A stretch of 64,000 bases of DNA from Blastocatellia bacterium (GCA_013697915.1 JACCVY010000257.1:1-64000), one strand, 5' to 3'; positions 16,797 through 25,442 are shown, counted from the stretch's first letter. Numbers and translations: made by a program. Notes: generated by a model from the sequence alone, not told the origin.

Positions 16797-18056
16797 TTGG
16801 CACGTCGTGTAGTTGTTACCGGACTGGGTCTGATAACGCCGGTTGGCAATTCAGTTGAATCAACGTGGTCCGCGCTGATGAACGGTCAGAGCGGCGTGGG
16901 CTACATTAAGAAATTCGACACCGAAAAGTTTTCGGTTAAGTTTGCCGCGGAAGTCAAGGATTTCGACCCGCTCAAATTCATAGCAAAGAAAGAGGCGCGC
17001 AAGATGGGCGCCTTTATTCATTACGCCATTGCCGCCGCGGTGGAAGCTATGGCCGACAGCGGCCTGGCTCTGAACGAAGCGGGCCGGTTTCCCGACGATG
17101 TTGCGGAACAGGCCGGCACTTACATCAGCAGCGGCATTGGTGATTTCTGGGCCATCGAGCGTGAGCATTCAAAGCTGCTCAACGAAGGCCCCGATCGCGT
17201 TTCACCTTTCTTTATCGTTTCCGCGATTGTCAATTTGGCGGCCGGCCAGGTTTCCATTCGCTACGGAGCAAAGGGACCAAATTCCGCCACCGCAACCGCA
17301 TGTGCCGCCGGGGCGCATGCAATTGGCGACAGCTTCAAAATTATCCAGCGAGGGGACGCCGACGTCATGATTTGCGGCGGCGCAGAGTCGGCCATCACGC
17401 CAATGAGTGTCGCAGGTTTTGCCTCCATGCGCGCGCTTTCAACTCGGAATGACGATCCACTGCACGCGTCACGACCGTTTGAGCGCGATCGTGATGGTTT
17501 TGTTATCGGCGAAGGCGCTGGCCTGATGATTTTGGAAGAACTGGAATTCGCGAAACGGCGCGGCGCTCGCATCTACGCAGAGTTGGTCGGTTACGGCATG
17601 ACGGCGGATGCGTTTCACTTAACGATGCCGGACGAGACGGGCTCAGGCGCCATTCGCGTGATGACGAAGACCATGAAGGACGCTGGAATAAAACCGGAGC
17701 AGGTCGGGTACATTAATGCCCATGGCACTTCGACCCCTTACAACGACAAGTTTGAAACACTGGCCATCAAGAAAACTTTCGGCGAGCATGCGTACAAGCT
17801 TGCGGTCAGTTCGACAAAGTCGATGACGGGCCATTTGCTGGGCGCAGCCGGCGGGATTGAAGGCGTGTTTTCAGTGTTGGCTTTACATCGCAAGGTGTTG
17901 CCGCCGACGATTAATTACGTCAATCCCGATCCGGATTGCGATCTTGACTACGTGCCGAATGTTCCGCGCGAGGCGGAGGTCGAGTACGCGCTGTCGAATA
18001 GTTTTGGTTTTGGCGGGACGAACTCGGCGTTGTTGTTTAAGCGGTACGAAGCGTAG
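16797..18056 (+). CDS. fabF: Beta-ketoacyl-ACP synthase II
   Basis: This 419-residue elongating condensing enzyme carries the Cys-His-His triad: Cys169 in TATACAAGAHAIG, His309 in NAHGTSTPYND, and His346 in SMTGHLLGAAGG. The start is TTG 16797, supported by an AAGGAG site 7 nt upstream and by the family N-terminus ARRVVVTGLGLITPVG. The stop codon TAG (18054-18056) falls within the first unit of a heptanucleotide repeat. It completes the fatty acid synthesis cluster. Confidence 0.97.
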   Translation: MARRVVVTGLGLITPVGNSVESTWSALMNGQSGVGYIKKFDTEKFSVKFAAEVKDFDPLKFIAKKEARKMGAFIHYAIAAAVEAMADSGLALNEAGRFPDDVAEQAGTYISSGIGDFWAIEREHSKLLNEGPDRVSPFFIVSAIVNLAAGQVSIRYGAKGPNSATATACAAGAHAIGDSFKIIQRGDADVMICGGAESAITPMSVAGFASMRALSTRNDDPLHASRPFERDRDGFVIGEGAGLMILEELEFAKRRGARIYAELVGYGMTADAFHLTMPDETGSGAIRVMTKTMKDAGIKPEQVGYINAHGTSTPYNDKFETLAIKKTFGEHAYKLAVSSTKSMTGHLLGAAGGIEGVFSVLALHRKVLPPTINYVNPDPDCDLDYVPNVPREAEVEYALSNSFGFGGTNSALLFKRYEA

Positions 18057-18138
18057 TCAGTAGTCAGTTGTTAGTGGTCAGTTGCACGCTACCTAGACGA
18101 GCCACTGACAACTGACAACTAACAACTGACTACTGACA
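18053..18138. repeat. Heptanucleotide-array hairpin, unit AGTCAGT
   Basis: The left arm AGTCAGT, AGTCAGT, TGTTAGT, GGTCAGT (about 18055-18082) is matched unit for unit in inverted order by ACTGACA, ACTGACA, ACTAACA, ACTGACT, ACTGACA (18104-18138). The arms keep the same internal variant (TGTTAGT against ACTAACA), so they pair along their length. The fabF stop codon is part of the left arm. Confidence 0.93.
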
Positions 18139-18148
18139 GCGGACTAAT

Positions 18149-18922
18149 ATGAAGATTCTAGTAATGATGAAACAGGTCGCGAACAAAGACGCGATCCTGA
18201 GAATCAACAAAGAAAACACCTGGATTGAGGAAGGCGATCTTTCTTTCGAGGTGAGCGAATCGGACGGCTACGCTTTGGAAGAAGCTCTACGCGTCAAGGA
18301 AAAGCTCGGCGGTGAAGTGGTTGTTTGTTCCATGGGACCGCAGCGAGTGAAGAGTGTGATCAAAGACGCGCTGGCGCGCGGTGCTGACCGGGCAATTCAT
18401 GTGGTTGGGGATAACCTGGGCCAACTCTCGCCTTATGCCGCAGCGAGCGCGCTGGTCGCCGCGATCCGTGATGAGAATCCGGATTTAATTCTGACGGGAT
18501 TGCAGTCGGACGATTACGGCTACGGACAAACCGGCGTGATCATGGCCGAGCTGCTGGGAATACCGCACGCGACTATCGCGATTGAGGTTGACGCTTCCGG
18601 TGACAAGCTTCGTGTCAAGCGCGAGCTGGAAAGTGGCTGGTACCAATGGTACTCGATGCCGCTGCCCGCTTTGTTGACGATTCAATCAGGCATCAGCCAG
18701 ATTCGTTATGCAACACTAAAGGGCATCATGGCTGCCAAGAAGAAAGAGATTAAGGAAGTCACGCCAGCAGCCGAGATCGTAGATCGTCCCACGCATCAGC
18801 GCATCGAAAGGATTTATCTGCCGCAAAAAAGCAAGCAGACGCAGTTGCTCGGCAACGGCGATGCGAAAGCCGGCGCAGTGGCGTTGGCCGAGAAACTCCA
18901 CAACGAGGCGCGCGTAATTTGA
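18149..18922 (+). CDS. etfB: Electron transfer flavoprotein beta subunit
   Basis: This 257-residue subunit of the heterodimeric electron transfer flavoprotein accepts electrons from acyl-CoA dehydrogenases and binds AMP. The N-terminus MKILVMMKQV is typical. The family block GLQSDDYGYGQTGVIMAELLGIPHAT is present, as is VKRELESGWYQWYSMPLPALLTIQSG. It is followed by etfA after a palindromic spacer. With the thiolase and hydroxyacyl-CoA dehydrogenase upstream, it suggests that this region supports fatty acyl-CoA oxidation as well as synthesis. Confidence 0.94.
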   Translation: MKILVMMKQVANKDAILRINKENTWIEEGDLSFEVSESDGYALEEALRVKEKLGGEVVVCSMGPQRVKSVIKDALARGADRAIHVVGDNLGQLSPYAAASALVAAIRDENPDLILTGLQSDDYGYGQTGVIMAELLGIPHATIAIEVDASGDKLRVKRELESGWYQWYSMPLPALLTIQSGISQIRYATLKGIMAAKKKEIKEVTPAAEIVDRPTHQRIERIYLPQKSKQTQLLGNGDAKAGAVALAEKLHNEARVI

Positions 18923-19097
18923 GTGGCACAGGCTTAAGCCTGTGTCCTTCGGCGGAAAAGCAGAGAGTGAGTGAAGTTCTGATCAAGTTAATCGGGCTTG
19001 CTTTTCCAAAACCCGCGTAGCAGGCTGACGCCGCGCTTCGCGGGCTTAATACAAACGGTTCATGGTCTTAATCAGAGCTTCCTAAAGTCTACGCTAC
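18923..19097. repeat. Composite palindromic repeat (CTGATCAAG family, copy B)
   Basis: The element opens with GTGGCACAGGCTTAAGCCTGTG (a hairpin at 18923-18944). It continues with AAGTTCTGATCAAGTT (about 18974-18989) and closes with the inverted TTAATCAGAGCTTCC (about 19068-19082) followed by TAAAGTC. A GCCCGCG-type hairpin lies in the middle (CCGCGCTTCGCGGG). It fills the etfB-etfA spacer. Confidence 0.7.
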
Positions 19098-19103
19098 AAA
19101 TTT

Positions 19104-20090
19104 ATGAGTAACGGAATCTTAGTTTTCATCGAGCACCGAGACGGCGCGCTGAACAAGACTTCGCTTGAGGCCATAGCCGCAGCGCAAAGTCTTGCTTCCC
19201 AATTGCAACAACCAGTCACAGCCGTCATCCCGGGCGCTGACGTAGCGGCGTTGGCCAACGAGATTGCAGCTTACGATCTAGCCAGGGTAATCCAGGCAAA
19301 GAACGAAAAGTTGGCCCAGTACACGCCGGACGGCTACACGGACGCGTTCGAAGCTATCGTGCGGCAACTCGATCCGCAGCTCGTGGTTTTTCCGCATACA
19401 TATTTGGTGCGCGACTTTGCGCCGAAACTTGCAGCGCGTTTCGAAAAGGCTTTAATCAGCGACTGCATTCGCGCGCAGGCGGCGGGCACGACGCTGACAT
19501 TCACGCGTCGCATCTTCCTGGGCAAGCTCGACGCTGATGTTGTTTCCGATGGCGCGGCGCCGGTTTTTGCGACCTTTCAATCGGGAGCCTACAGACCGGA
19601 CCAGGCGCGGAAGGGAAGCGGCGCTCCAATCGAGGAAAAACCCGTCGATGTCGGTAAAATTCGCATGACTCCGGAAGCTCCTTTTCAGGAAGTCAAACAA
19701 GCGGTCGACTTGAGCAAGGCTGACATCATTGTTGCCGTGGGCCGTGGCATCAAGAGCAAAGACAATCTGGTCCTCGCAGAGAAACTTGCGGAAGCGCTCG
19801 GTGGCGATTTAGCAGCGTCGCGGCCAATTTGCGATGCCGAGTGGTTGCCGATCGATCGGCAAATCGGTTCGTCCGGACAAACTGTCGCGCCTAAACTTTA
19901 TATCGCGCTGGGAATTTCAGGCGCGATTCAACATCTCGTAGGTATGAAAAACTCCGGCACCATCGTGGCCATAAACAAAGATCCGGAAGCGCCGATTTTC
20001 GACATCGCCGACTACGGGATCGTTGGCGATCTGTTTGAAGCGGTGCCGGTGCTCACCGAAGAAATTAAGAAGATCAAAGGCGCTGCCTAA
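19104..20090 (+). CDS. etfA: Electron transfer flavoprotein alpha subunit
   Basis: This 328-residue subunit binds the FAD of electron transfer flavoprotein. The C-terminal FAD domain is clear: IIVAVGRGIKSKDNLVLAEKLAEALGG, then ASRPICDAEWLPIDRQIGSSGQTVAPKLYIALGISGAIQH, then the final INKDPEAPIFDIADYGIVGDLFEAVPVL. Length is normal. It is the partner of etfB immediately upstream, although the two are separated by a 180-bp palindromic repeat, which is unusual for this tightly linked pair. Confidence 0.95.
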   Translation: MSNGILVFIEHRDGALNKTSLEAIAAAQSLASQLQQPVTAVIPGADVAALANEIAAYDLARVIQAKNEKLAQYTPDGYTDAFEAIVRQLDPQLVVFPHTYLVRDFAPKLAARFEKALISDCIRAQAAGTTLTFTRRIFLGKLDADVVSDGAAPVFATFQSGAYRPDQARKGSGAPIEEKPVDVGKIRMTPEAPFQEVKQAVDLSKADIIVAVGRGIKSKDNLVLAEKLAEALGGDLAASRPICDAEWLPIDRQIGSSGQTVAPKLYIALGISGAIQHLVGMKNSGTIVAINKDPEAPIFDIADYGIVGDLFEAVPVLTEEIKKIKGAA

Positions 20091-20189
20091 GCAGTGTTGC
20101 ACGATGTACCCGCAGCGCGCAGGAATCTTCCTAAGGCCCCCCGCTTTATAACCCACTTTTCAGGGAATTGAATCTGGAGGTCTCTAATC

Positions 20190-20396
20190 ATGCGTAAGCT
20201 CTTAACTACAATTGCTATCGCAGCAGGGTTGATCTGTTCGCTCGTTTTCGCAAACCGATCAAGCGAAGCCGCTCATACCAAAGCGACGTTCCGGTCTGTG
20301 CCCACAATCGAAGCTGGCGTTGCCAGATTTGGTAAGGAAGTTTTTGGCCGCGGATGTTCGCGGATAAAAGCGGATCGGAAGAACCGAAAATATTAA
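20190..20396 (+). CDS. Small secreted protein, possibly truncated
   Basis: This 68-residue frame has a good TGGAGG ribosome-binding site about 9 nt before ATG and a clear signal peptide (MRKLLTTIAIAAGLICSLVFA). The remaining 45 residues match nothing I recognise and end in a basic tail (IKADRKNRKY). A MITE-like repeat lies 64 bp downstream, so this could be the 5' remnant of a longer exported protein gene. It could equally be a genuine short exported peptide. Function unknown. Confidence 0.45.
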   Translation: MRKLLTTIAIAAGLICSLVFANRSSEAAHTKATFRSVPTIEAGVARFGKEVFGRGCSRIKADRKNRKY

Positions 20397-20459
20397 AGAC
20401 CTGGCTTACTAATCGTGCGTTCTGCGCGCGCCTCAAATGTCAAAGGCCAGTTCTGTTTC

Positions 20460-20644
20460 GGCTTCGCCGTCTGATGTGCGGCGGTGGCTATGCCCCGCCG
20501 AACCCAGCAACATTATTCCCTTGGTACGGGCGTAGCCCTTTGGATTCCTTCGGCCAAAAACCGGAATCAAGGGCACAGCCCCAAGTGACAAAGGCAGCTT
20601 TACGGCGGGGCAGAGCCGCCGCCGCACATCAGGCGGCATAGGCG
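20460..20644. mobile_element. MITE-like REP doublet, 185 bp (copy 2)
   Basis: Inverted ends 20460-20500 and 20604-20644 share CTGATGTGCGGCGGTGGC and the partner GCCCCGCCG. Inner hairpins GGGCGTAGCCC (20528-20538) and GGGCACAGCCCC (20570-20581) repeat the organisation of copy 1 (11831-12014) and of the Y1 transposon ends at 210-898. It carries no gene. It fills most of the 325-bp gap between the small secreted protein and the SCO1-like gene. Confidence 0.77.
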
Positions 20645-20721
20645 TAGCCGCACCGATAAACTACTTTTAGGGTAAAAGCTCTCTTACTGTTCAGTTTTTT
20701 CTAGTCGCGTTCGTCCGGCGG

Positions 20722-21630
20722 CTAGTCTTTCGTTTGGGCTGCGGCACGCAGGTCGTTCACAATTTCATCCGGCTTCCAATCGTTGCCGCGATAGACCTTA
20801 ATGACTTTGCTGTCCGGGCCGATGACGGCGGTCCTGAGCGAGTGAATTACCTGCTGATTACCCGTCTCAGAATCCAGGTAGTAGCGCATCCCGAAATACT
20901 GCGCTATGCCTTTCACCTCGTCCGCACTGCCCGATGCGAATTCCCAATGTGCGAACGTCTCGTCTGAATATCTGCCGGTGAAAGCTGCTCCATAACTTCG
21001 CAGCACCTTGGGCGTATCGTATTCCGGATCGAAGCTGATACTTAGCAGATGAGTCTTCGCGTAAAGCTCAGGTTGCTTTTGCAGTGCCTGATCTATTGCC
21101 GCGAAATTGTTGCTCATCAAAGTGCACTGGTCCGGGTCCGGGCAACGCGTGTAGATGAACGTCAAAACCAGCGCCTTACCGCGGTAGTCGTGGATGCGAA
21201 TTGCTTTTCCATCCTGATTGATAAGCTGATAGTCCGGAATTTCGTCGCCCGGTTTCGGGCCCATGCCTTCGCCACTAACTGGCGCAGTGCTATCAGAACT
21301 CTCTTTTGCGATCACTGCGTCCTCGAGCCACGATTTCGCGCCGTCCACAACCAGAGTAGCGTTGAGGTGATCGCCCGGAACGAGAGGCACCTCGAAAATC
21401 CACCACCAGTCTTCACCAACCTTGAAAGGCATCGTCATCGCGGGCATGTAGTCTTTAATATCTTCATGCGCGACGGTAACCAGATGCTGGTCCTTCTCGA
21501 CCAGCACTACCTTACCCTTTAACTCGTAACGTTTTTCCGTCGCCGAATGGGTGCGCTGCTGACGACAACCTGAAATAACAACCAGCGTCATGAAGCCAAG
21601 CGCAAGAATGACCGTTCGAAACGTTTTCAT
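20722..21630 (-). CDS. CusF-SCO1 fusion lipoprotein (copper metallochaperone)
   Basis: This lipoprotein of about 302 residues begins with a signal peptide ending in the lipobox VISGC. Residues around 30-100 form a CusF-like copper-binding beta barrel (KGKVVLVEKDQHLVTVAHEDIKDYMPAMTMPFKV, with the M-x-M-x-F motif). The second domain is SCO1/SenC/PrrC, a thioredoxin fold with the metal-binding pair in CPDPDQC and the distal His in VIHSLRTAVI. SCO proteins deliver copper to the CuA site of cytochrome oxidase. The start at ATG 21630 is chosen because it gives the signal peptide directly; an extra 12 in-frame residues upstream look non-native. No cytochrome oxidase gene is in the window. Confidence 0.88.
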   Translation of the reverse strand: MKTFRTVILALGFMTLVVISGCRQQRTHSATEKRYELKGKVVLVEKDQHLVTVAHEDIKDYMPAMTMPFKVGEDWWWIFEVPLVPGDHLNATLVVDGAKSWLEDAVIAKESSDSTAPVSGEGMGPKPGDEIPDYQLINQDGKAIRIHDYRGKALVLTFIYTRCPDPDQCTLMSNNFAAIDQALQKQPELYAKTHLLSISFDPEYDTPKVLRSYGAAFTGRYSDETFAHWEFASGSADEVKGIAQYFGMRYYLDSETGNQQVIHSLRTAVIGPDSKVIKVYRGNDWKPDEIVNDLRAAAQTKD

Positions 21631-21725
21631 AAGTATTTGTTTATTCACGCTAACTAATAAAAGCAATCTCGGTGTAACCTAGCACGAATGTTCCACGGTT
21701 GTTAAAGGACTAAATCTTAAGTAGT

Positions 21726-21907
21726 GGGTCAGCTTCGTTGCCTATGTCCGATAAAGTTTAGGAACCTCTGATTAAGGGAATGAACAAATTTGCATTTGAG
21801 CCCGCTTCGCGGGCTCAGTGCAAACTTTTCATCAACTTGTTCAGAGACTCCTCTAGTTTGTCGCGGCGTTACGACAAGCTGAAGCTTATCGGACATCAAA
21901 CTAACCC
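21726..21907. repeat. Composite palindromic repeat (CTGATCAAG family, copy C)
   Basis: An outer pair (GGGTCAG with TGTCCGATAA near 21726-21753, inverted near 21886-21907) encloses an inner pair. The inner pair is AGGAACCTCTGATTAAG (21760-21776) and CTTGTTCAGAGACTCC (21836-21851). Between these is a GAGCCCGCTTCGCGGGCTC hairpin at about 21798-21816. It fills the spacer before folD. Confidence 0.65.
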
Positions 21908-21925
21908 GCTGCCACATTTTAGAAC

Positions 21926-22891
21926 ATGGCTACGCAATCTTTTATAGACACCGATCCAGCGCGACGCGCGCAATTGCTCCACGGCGCTGCTGTCGCTGCG
22001 CAAATCAAACTGGAAGCCACGCGCGAGGTGGAACGGCTATGGAAAGATCATCAGGTCAGGCCTTGTCTGGCGGCAGTTCGAGTGGGCGATGATCCCGCCT
22101 CAGCCGTCTACGTGCGGAACAAGATAAAAGCTTCGGCGGAAGTTGGCATCCGTTCGGAACACCACGCGCTGACGGCTACCACAAACTCTATTGAACTGCT
22201 CGATCTAATAGCGTCGCTTAACGACCGCGACGACGTCGACGGTATCCTGGTACAACTTCCGCTGCCCGCGGAAATCGATGCGGACAAAATCATTGAAGCA
22301 GTCGATCCGCAAAAGGATGTCGATGGGTTCCATCCTTTAAACGTTGGACGATTAGCGCTTGGCAGGCCGGCTTTCGCGCCTTGCACGCCCGCGGGCGTAA
22401 TTGAGTTGCTGGATCGATCAGGAATACCCATTGCCGGCGCCGGCGCCTGCGTAGTTGGCCGCAGTCAAATTGTAGGCCGGCCCATGGCACAACTGCTGTT
22501 GCAAAGGGACGCCACTGTTACGGTCTGTCACTCGCGCACGCGCGACCTGGCGGCGGTAACGCGCGCAGCGGACTTACTGATCGTAGCCATCGGCCGCCCT
22601 GGTTTTATTGGCCGCGAGCATATCAAACCGGGTGCGACCGTTATCGATGTCGGCATGAACAGCGTGACTGATGAAGCTGTTGCGAGAGAATTATTCGGCG
22701 CAGACGCAGAAAAGCGAATCGAAATAATTTCAAAGCGCGGGTACACCCTGGTGGGCGACGTGAACCCGGCCGAGGCGGACGCAGTCGCCGGTCGGCGCAC
22801 GCCGGTGCCGGGCGGCGTCGGTCTTCTGACTGTGGCGATGTTGCTGCGAAATACGGTTAAGGCGGCGAAGCTGCGGAGGGGAATGGAATGA
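21926..22891 (+). CDS. folD: Methylenetetrahydrofolate dehydrogenase/cyclohydrolase
   Basis: This 321-residue bifunctional cytosolic enzyme oxidises 5,10-methylene-THF and hydrolyses the methenyl product to 10-formyl-THF. Catalytic features are visible: the substrate tyrosine and lysine in SAVYVRNKIKA, the motif GILVQLPLP, and the C-terminal PGGVGLLTVAMLL. The NADP site is VVGRSQIVGRPMAQLL. It has about 20 extra residues at the N-terminus compared with typical family members (near 285-300), so a later start is possible. No Shine-Dalgarno site is evident. Confidence 0.95.
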   Translation: MATQSFIDTDPARRAQLLHGAAVAAQIKLEATREVERLWKDHQVRPCLAAVRVGDDPASAVYVRNKIKASAEVGIRSEHHALTATTNSIELLDLIASLNDRDDVDGILVQLPLPAEIDADKIIEAVDPQKDVDGFHPLNVGRLALGRPAFAPCTPAGVIELLDRSGIPIAGAGACVVGRSQIVGRPMAQLLLQRDATVTVCHSRTRDLAAVTRAADLLIVAIGRPGFIGREHIKPGATVIDVGMNSVTDEAVARELFGADAEKRIEIISKRGYTLVGDVNPAEADAVAGRRTPVPGGVGLLTVAMLLRNTVKAAKLRRGME

Positions 22892-23000
22892 GCAAACAGT
22901 AAACAGTGTAGGGTAAGAGCAAGCAAAACTTTCGTCATCCCCTACTCGTCATTCCGTACTGTTCACTGTTCCCGGTTAACTGTTTACTTTTCACTGTTTC
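22891..23000. repeat. Heptanucleotide-array hairpin, unit ACTGTTC
   Basis: The left arm (AGCAAAC, AGTAAAC, AGTGTAG, GGTAAGA; from 22891) is inverted in the right arm (ACTGTTC, ACTGTTC, CCGGTTA, ACTGTTT, ACTTTTC, ACTGTTT; 22958-22999). It starts on the folD stop codon and ends 7 nt before the coaE start. Confidence 0.83.
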
Positions 23001-23006
23001 CTAATC

Positions 23007-23633
23007 ATGTTGCGCGTGGGACTTACAGGATCGATTGGCGTTGGTAAATCATTCGTAGCCGGCGTGCTCGCTGAACTTGGTTGTCAAGTGCTCGACGCCG
23101 ACCTGACGGCGCGTGAAGTGGTTGAACCAAATTCTATCGCGCTTAAAAAGGTAGTTGCAGAATTTGGCGCTGAAGTTCTGCAGCCGGATGGTTCGCTCGA
23201 TCGAGCAAGGCTCGGCGCTTTGGTATTCGGCGACGCGCAAAGACGCGCCACGCTTAACTCAATCCTGCATCCATACATCATTGCGCGTCAGGATGAGCTG
23301 CTGCGGGAATGGGAGGCTGTCGATCCGTACGGTATCGCAGTTGTGGATGCCGCCTTGATGATCGAATCAGGCGGTTATAAACGTCTCGACAAGCTGATCG
23401 TTGTTCACTGCCGCCCGGAAGTTCAACTGCAGCGCTTGATGTCGAGAAATAGTTTGAGTCGCGAAGAAGCAGAGAAGCGAATTAACGCGCAGATGAGCCA
23501 GGACGAAAAGAAGAAGTTTGCTGACTACCTGATCGAAACATCAGAAGGTTTTGACGACACGCGCCGGCAAACTGAAAAAGTCTATGGAGCACTTACCGTT
23601 GAATTGAAGCAAAACCCGCGACGCGGGGAATAG
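23007..23633 (+). CDS. coaE: Dephospho-CoA kinase
   Basis: This 208-residue kinase phosphorylates dephospho-CoA, the last step of CoA synthesis. The P-loop GLTGSIGVGKSFV spans residues 5-17. DADLTAREVVEP contains the substrate aspartate, and the lid region is RLMSRNSLSREEAEKRINAQMSQDEK. VVDAALMIESG corresponds to the usual LFEsg motif. The length is canonical. No Shine-Dalgarno site is visible because a repeat array precedes the ATG. Confidence 0.95.
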   Translation: MLRVGLTGSIGVGKSFVAGVLAELGCQVLDADLTAREVVEPNSIALKKVVAEFGAEVLQPDGSLDRARLGALVFGDAQRRATLNSILHPYIIARQDELLREWEAVDPYGIAVVDAALMIESGGYKRLDKLIVVHCRPEVQLQRLMSRNSLSREEAEKRINAQMSQDEKKKFADYLIETSEGFDDTRRQTEKVYGALTVELKQNPRRGE

Positions 23634-23654
23634 ATCACGACACGAAACAAGTTA

Positions 23655-25442
23655 ATGACTCGTATGAAAAAGATCCTGCCGACGAGACAAGGCACCCGCG
23701 CATTCGTGGCAGCTCTTCTGCTTGTCACGCTCGCTTTTAGCCACGCCGGCTGTTTCCTCAGTGAGACTGTCGATCCTTATTACGGGCGTGTGGCCGTGCC
23801 CAACGGTCAGCAGTTTCGATGGAGCGATGGCGGCCTGCCGCAGACTTTCGATCCAGCTTTCGCCGCTGCGCCTCCCGATACCGATTTGGTCCGAGCAATT
23901 TTTGAAGGGCTGACAGATTACGATCCGCAGACATTAATGCCGGTGCCCGCAGTTGCAACCCGATGGGAGGCGTCAAACGGCGGGCGCACCTGGACTTTCT
24001 ATTTGCGCGACGACGCCCGTTGGTCCAACGGCGCAGTAGTGACGGCGGAAGATTTTGTCCGATCGTGGCAACGGACGGTGAAATTGGGCGAGCTGGCTCC
24101 GCACACGGATCTGCTTGCGAACATCGAAGGTGTGGAAAAGCAACCGGGAGTTTCGCCATCTCAAGCACCGGAGCAACCGGCCCAGCGGATGCATTCAAAC
24201 ACGAATTCCGCTCAGGCAACCGCTCAAACTTCGGAGCCCGCATTTGGCGCCGAAGCCCTTTCAGACCGCGTGTTGCGTGTCCGTTTGCGCCAGCCGGACC
24301 TGAACTTTCCCGCGCTGGTAGCTCATCCAGTCTTTCGTCCAGTGAAACTCGGCGTCAATGTGCCGGCGGGCAAATTGTCCGCGAGTGGGTTGCTCTCCAA
24401 CGGGGCATTCTCAATCGCAAATGCGGACACCGATCGCGTGCTGCTCGCGCGCGCAGAAAATTATTGGGACAAGCAACAGGTGGCACTGCAAAGCGTTGAA
24501 TTCGTCGGTGCCCGCGACACGGAATCGGCGTTGGCCGCCTATCGCTCTGGCGCCGTCGACGCCGTAACGAATGCCGCTCTTGAGCCGCTCGCTATCAAAC
24601 TCCTTGCTCCATACGAAGATTTTCGCCGCGCCACGTTTGGCGCGTTGACCTATTACACCTTCAACACTGCGCGCGCGCCCTTTGACGATGTTCGCGTTCG
24701 TGAAGCCCTCGCCATTGCCATCGATCGCGATCGAATCAGCACGGACGAAACAGGCGGCGCAACTGAGCCGGCAAAACGATTCCTGCCTCAGAGTCAAACT
24801 GAAGCGCCCAAAACTGTAGTTGGTAAATCCGACGTCCTGGAGAAGGACGAACAACGAGCCCGGCTGTTGCTGGCTGAGGCTGGCTTTCCTGACGGCAAGA
24901 ACTTTCCTATTGTTCGCTTGTTGATTAATCGAAACGAACAACAGCGCGTCGTCGCCCAGGCCATTGCGGCAATGTGGCGCAGCGTATTGAATATTCAAAC
25001 TGAGCTGGTCATCAGGAACTGGGACGACTATGAGGCGGCAATTCGCACCGGGGATTTCGATGTCGTGCGGCGCGGAATTGTGATGCAAACCACCGATGAA
25101 CTTACGAATATTCGTACGTTATTCGGCGAAAGTTATCCCGGAACGGCCGCTGAGAAGGAGACGGAACGCTTGAATAAGGCGGGCGCTGACCTTTCCGACA
25201 GAAACAAATCGAGCCTCACAGCCGGCAGGACTTTGACCGCGCTTCCCGCTATTGCTACTGAAGCCCAGGCATTAAATGACCTGAGTGCCATGCCGATTTA
25301 TTTTGCGTCGTCGTATGCGCTGGTGAAACCGTATGTCAGTGGATTCGATGCCAACGTCCTCGACGCGCCGTCCTTAAAAAAAGTCCGAATAGATGGAAAC
25401 TGGAAGCCGCCTGCCTCTCCCACAGGTAACAGCGTGCGTTAA
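23655..25442 (+). CDS. Peptide ABC transporter substrate-binding lipoprotein (1)
   Basis: This 595-residue extracytoplasmic binding protein belongs to the SBP_bac_5 family. A signal peptide ends in a lipobox (LAFSHAGC), so it is membrane-anchored by lipid. The family entry motif FRWSDGGLPQTFDPAFAAAPPD and the block YDPQTLMPVPAVATRWEASNGGRTWTFYLRDDARWSNG are typical, as is FDDVRVREALAIAIDRDRI. It contains a low-complexity linker near residue 160-200 (PGVSPSQAPEQPAQRMHSN). It is followed after 99 bp by a second SBP and then dppB-dppC-dppD-dppF. The tandem SBPs may bind different peptides for one permease; this is inferred. Confidence 0.9.
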   Translation: MTRMKKILPTRQGTRAFVAALLLVTLAFSHAGCFLSETVDPYYGRVAVPNGQQFRWSDGGLPQTFDPAFAAAPPDTDLVRAIFEGLTDYDPQTLMPVPAVATRWEASNGGRTWTFYLRDDARWSNGAVVTAEDFVRSWQRTVKLGELAPHTDLLANIEGVEKQPGVSPSQAPEQPAQRMHSNTNSAQATAQTSEPAFGAEALSDRVLRVRLRQPDLNFPALVAHPVFRPVKLGVNVPAGKLSASGLLSNGAFSIANADTDRVLLARAENYWDKQQVALQSVEFVGARDTESALAAYRSGAVDAVTNAALEPLAIKLLAPYEDFRRATFGALTYYTFNTARAPFDDVRVREALAIAIDRDRISTDETGGATEPAKRFLPQSQTEAPKTVVGKSDVLEKDEQRARLLLAEAGFPDGKNFPIVRLLINRNEQQRVVAQAIAAMWRSVLNIQTELVIRNWDDYEAAIRTGDFDVVRRGIVMQTTDELTNIRTLFGESYPGTAAEKETERLNKAGADLSDRNKSSLTAGRTLTALPAIATEAQALNDLSAMPIYFASSYALVKPYVSGFDANVLDAPSLKKVRIDGNWKPPASPTGNSVR

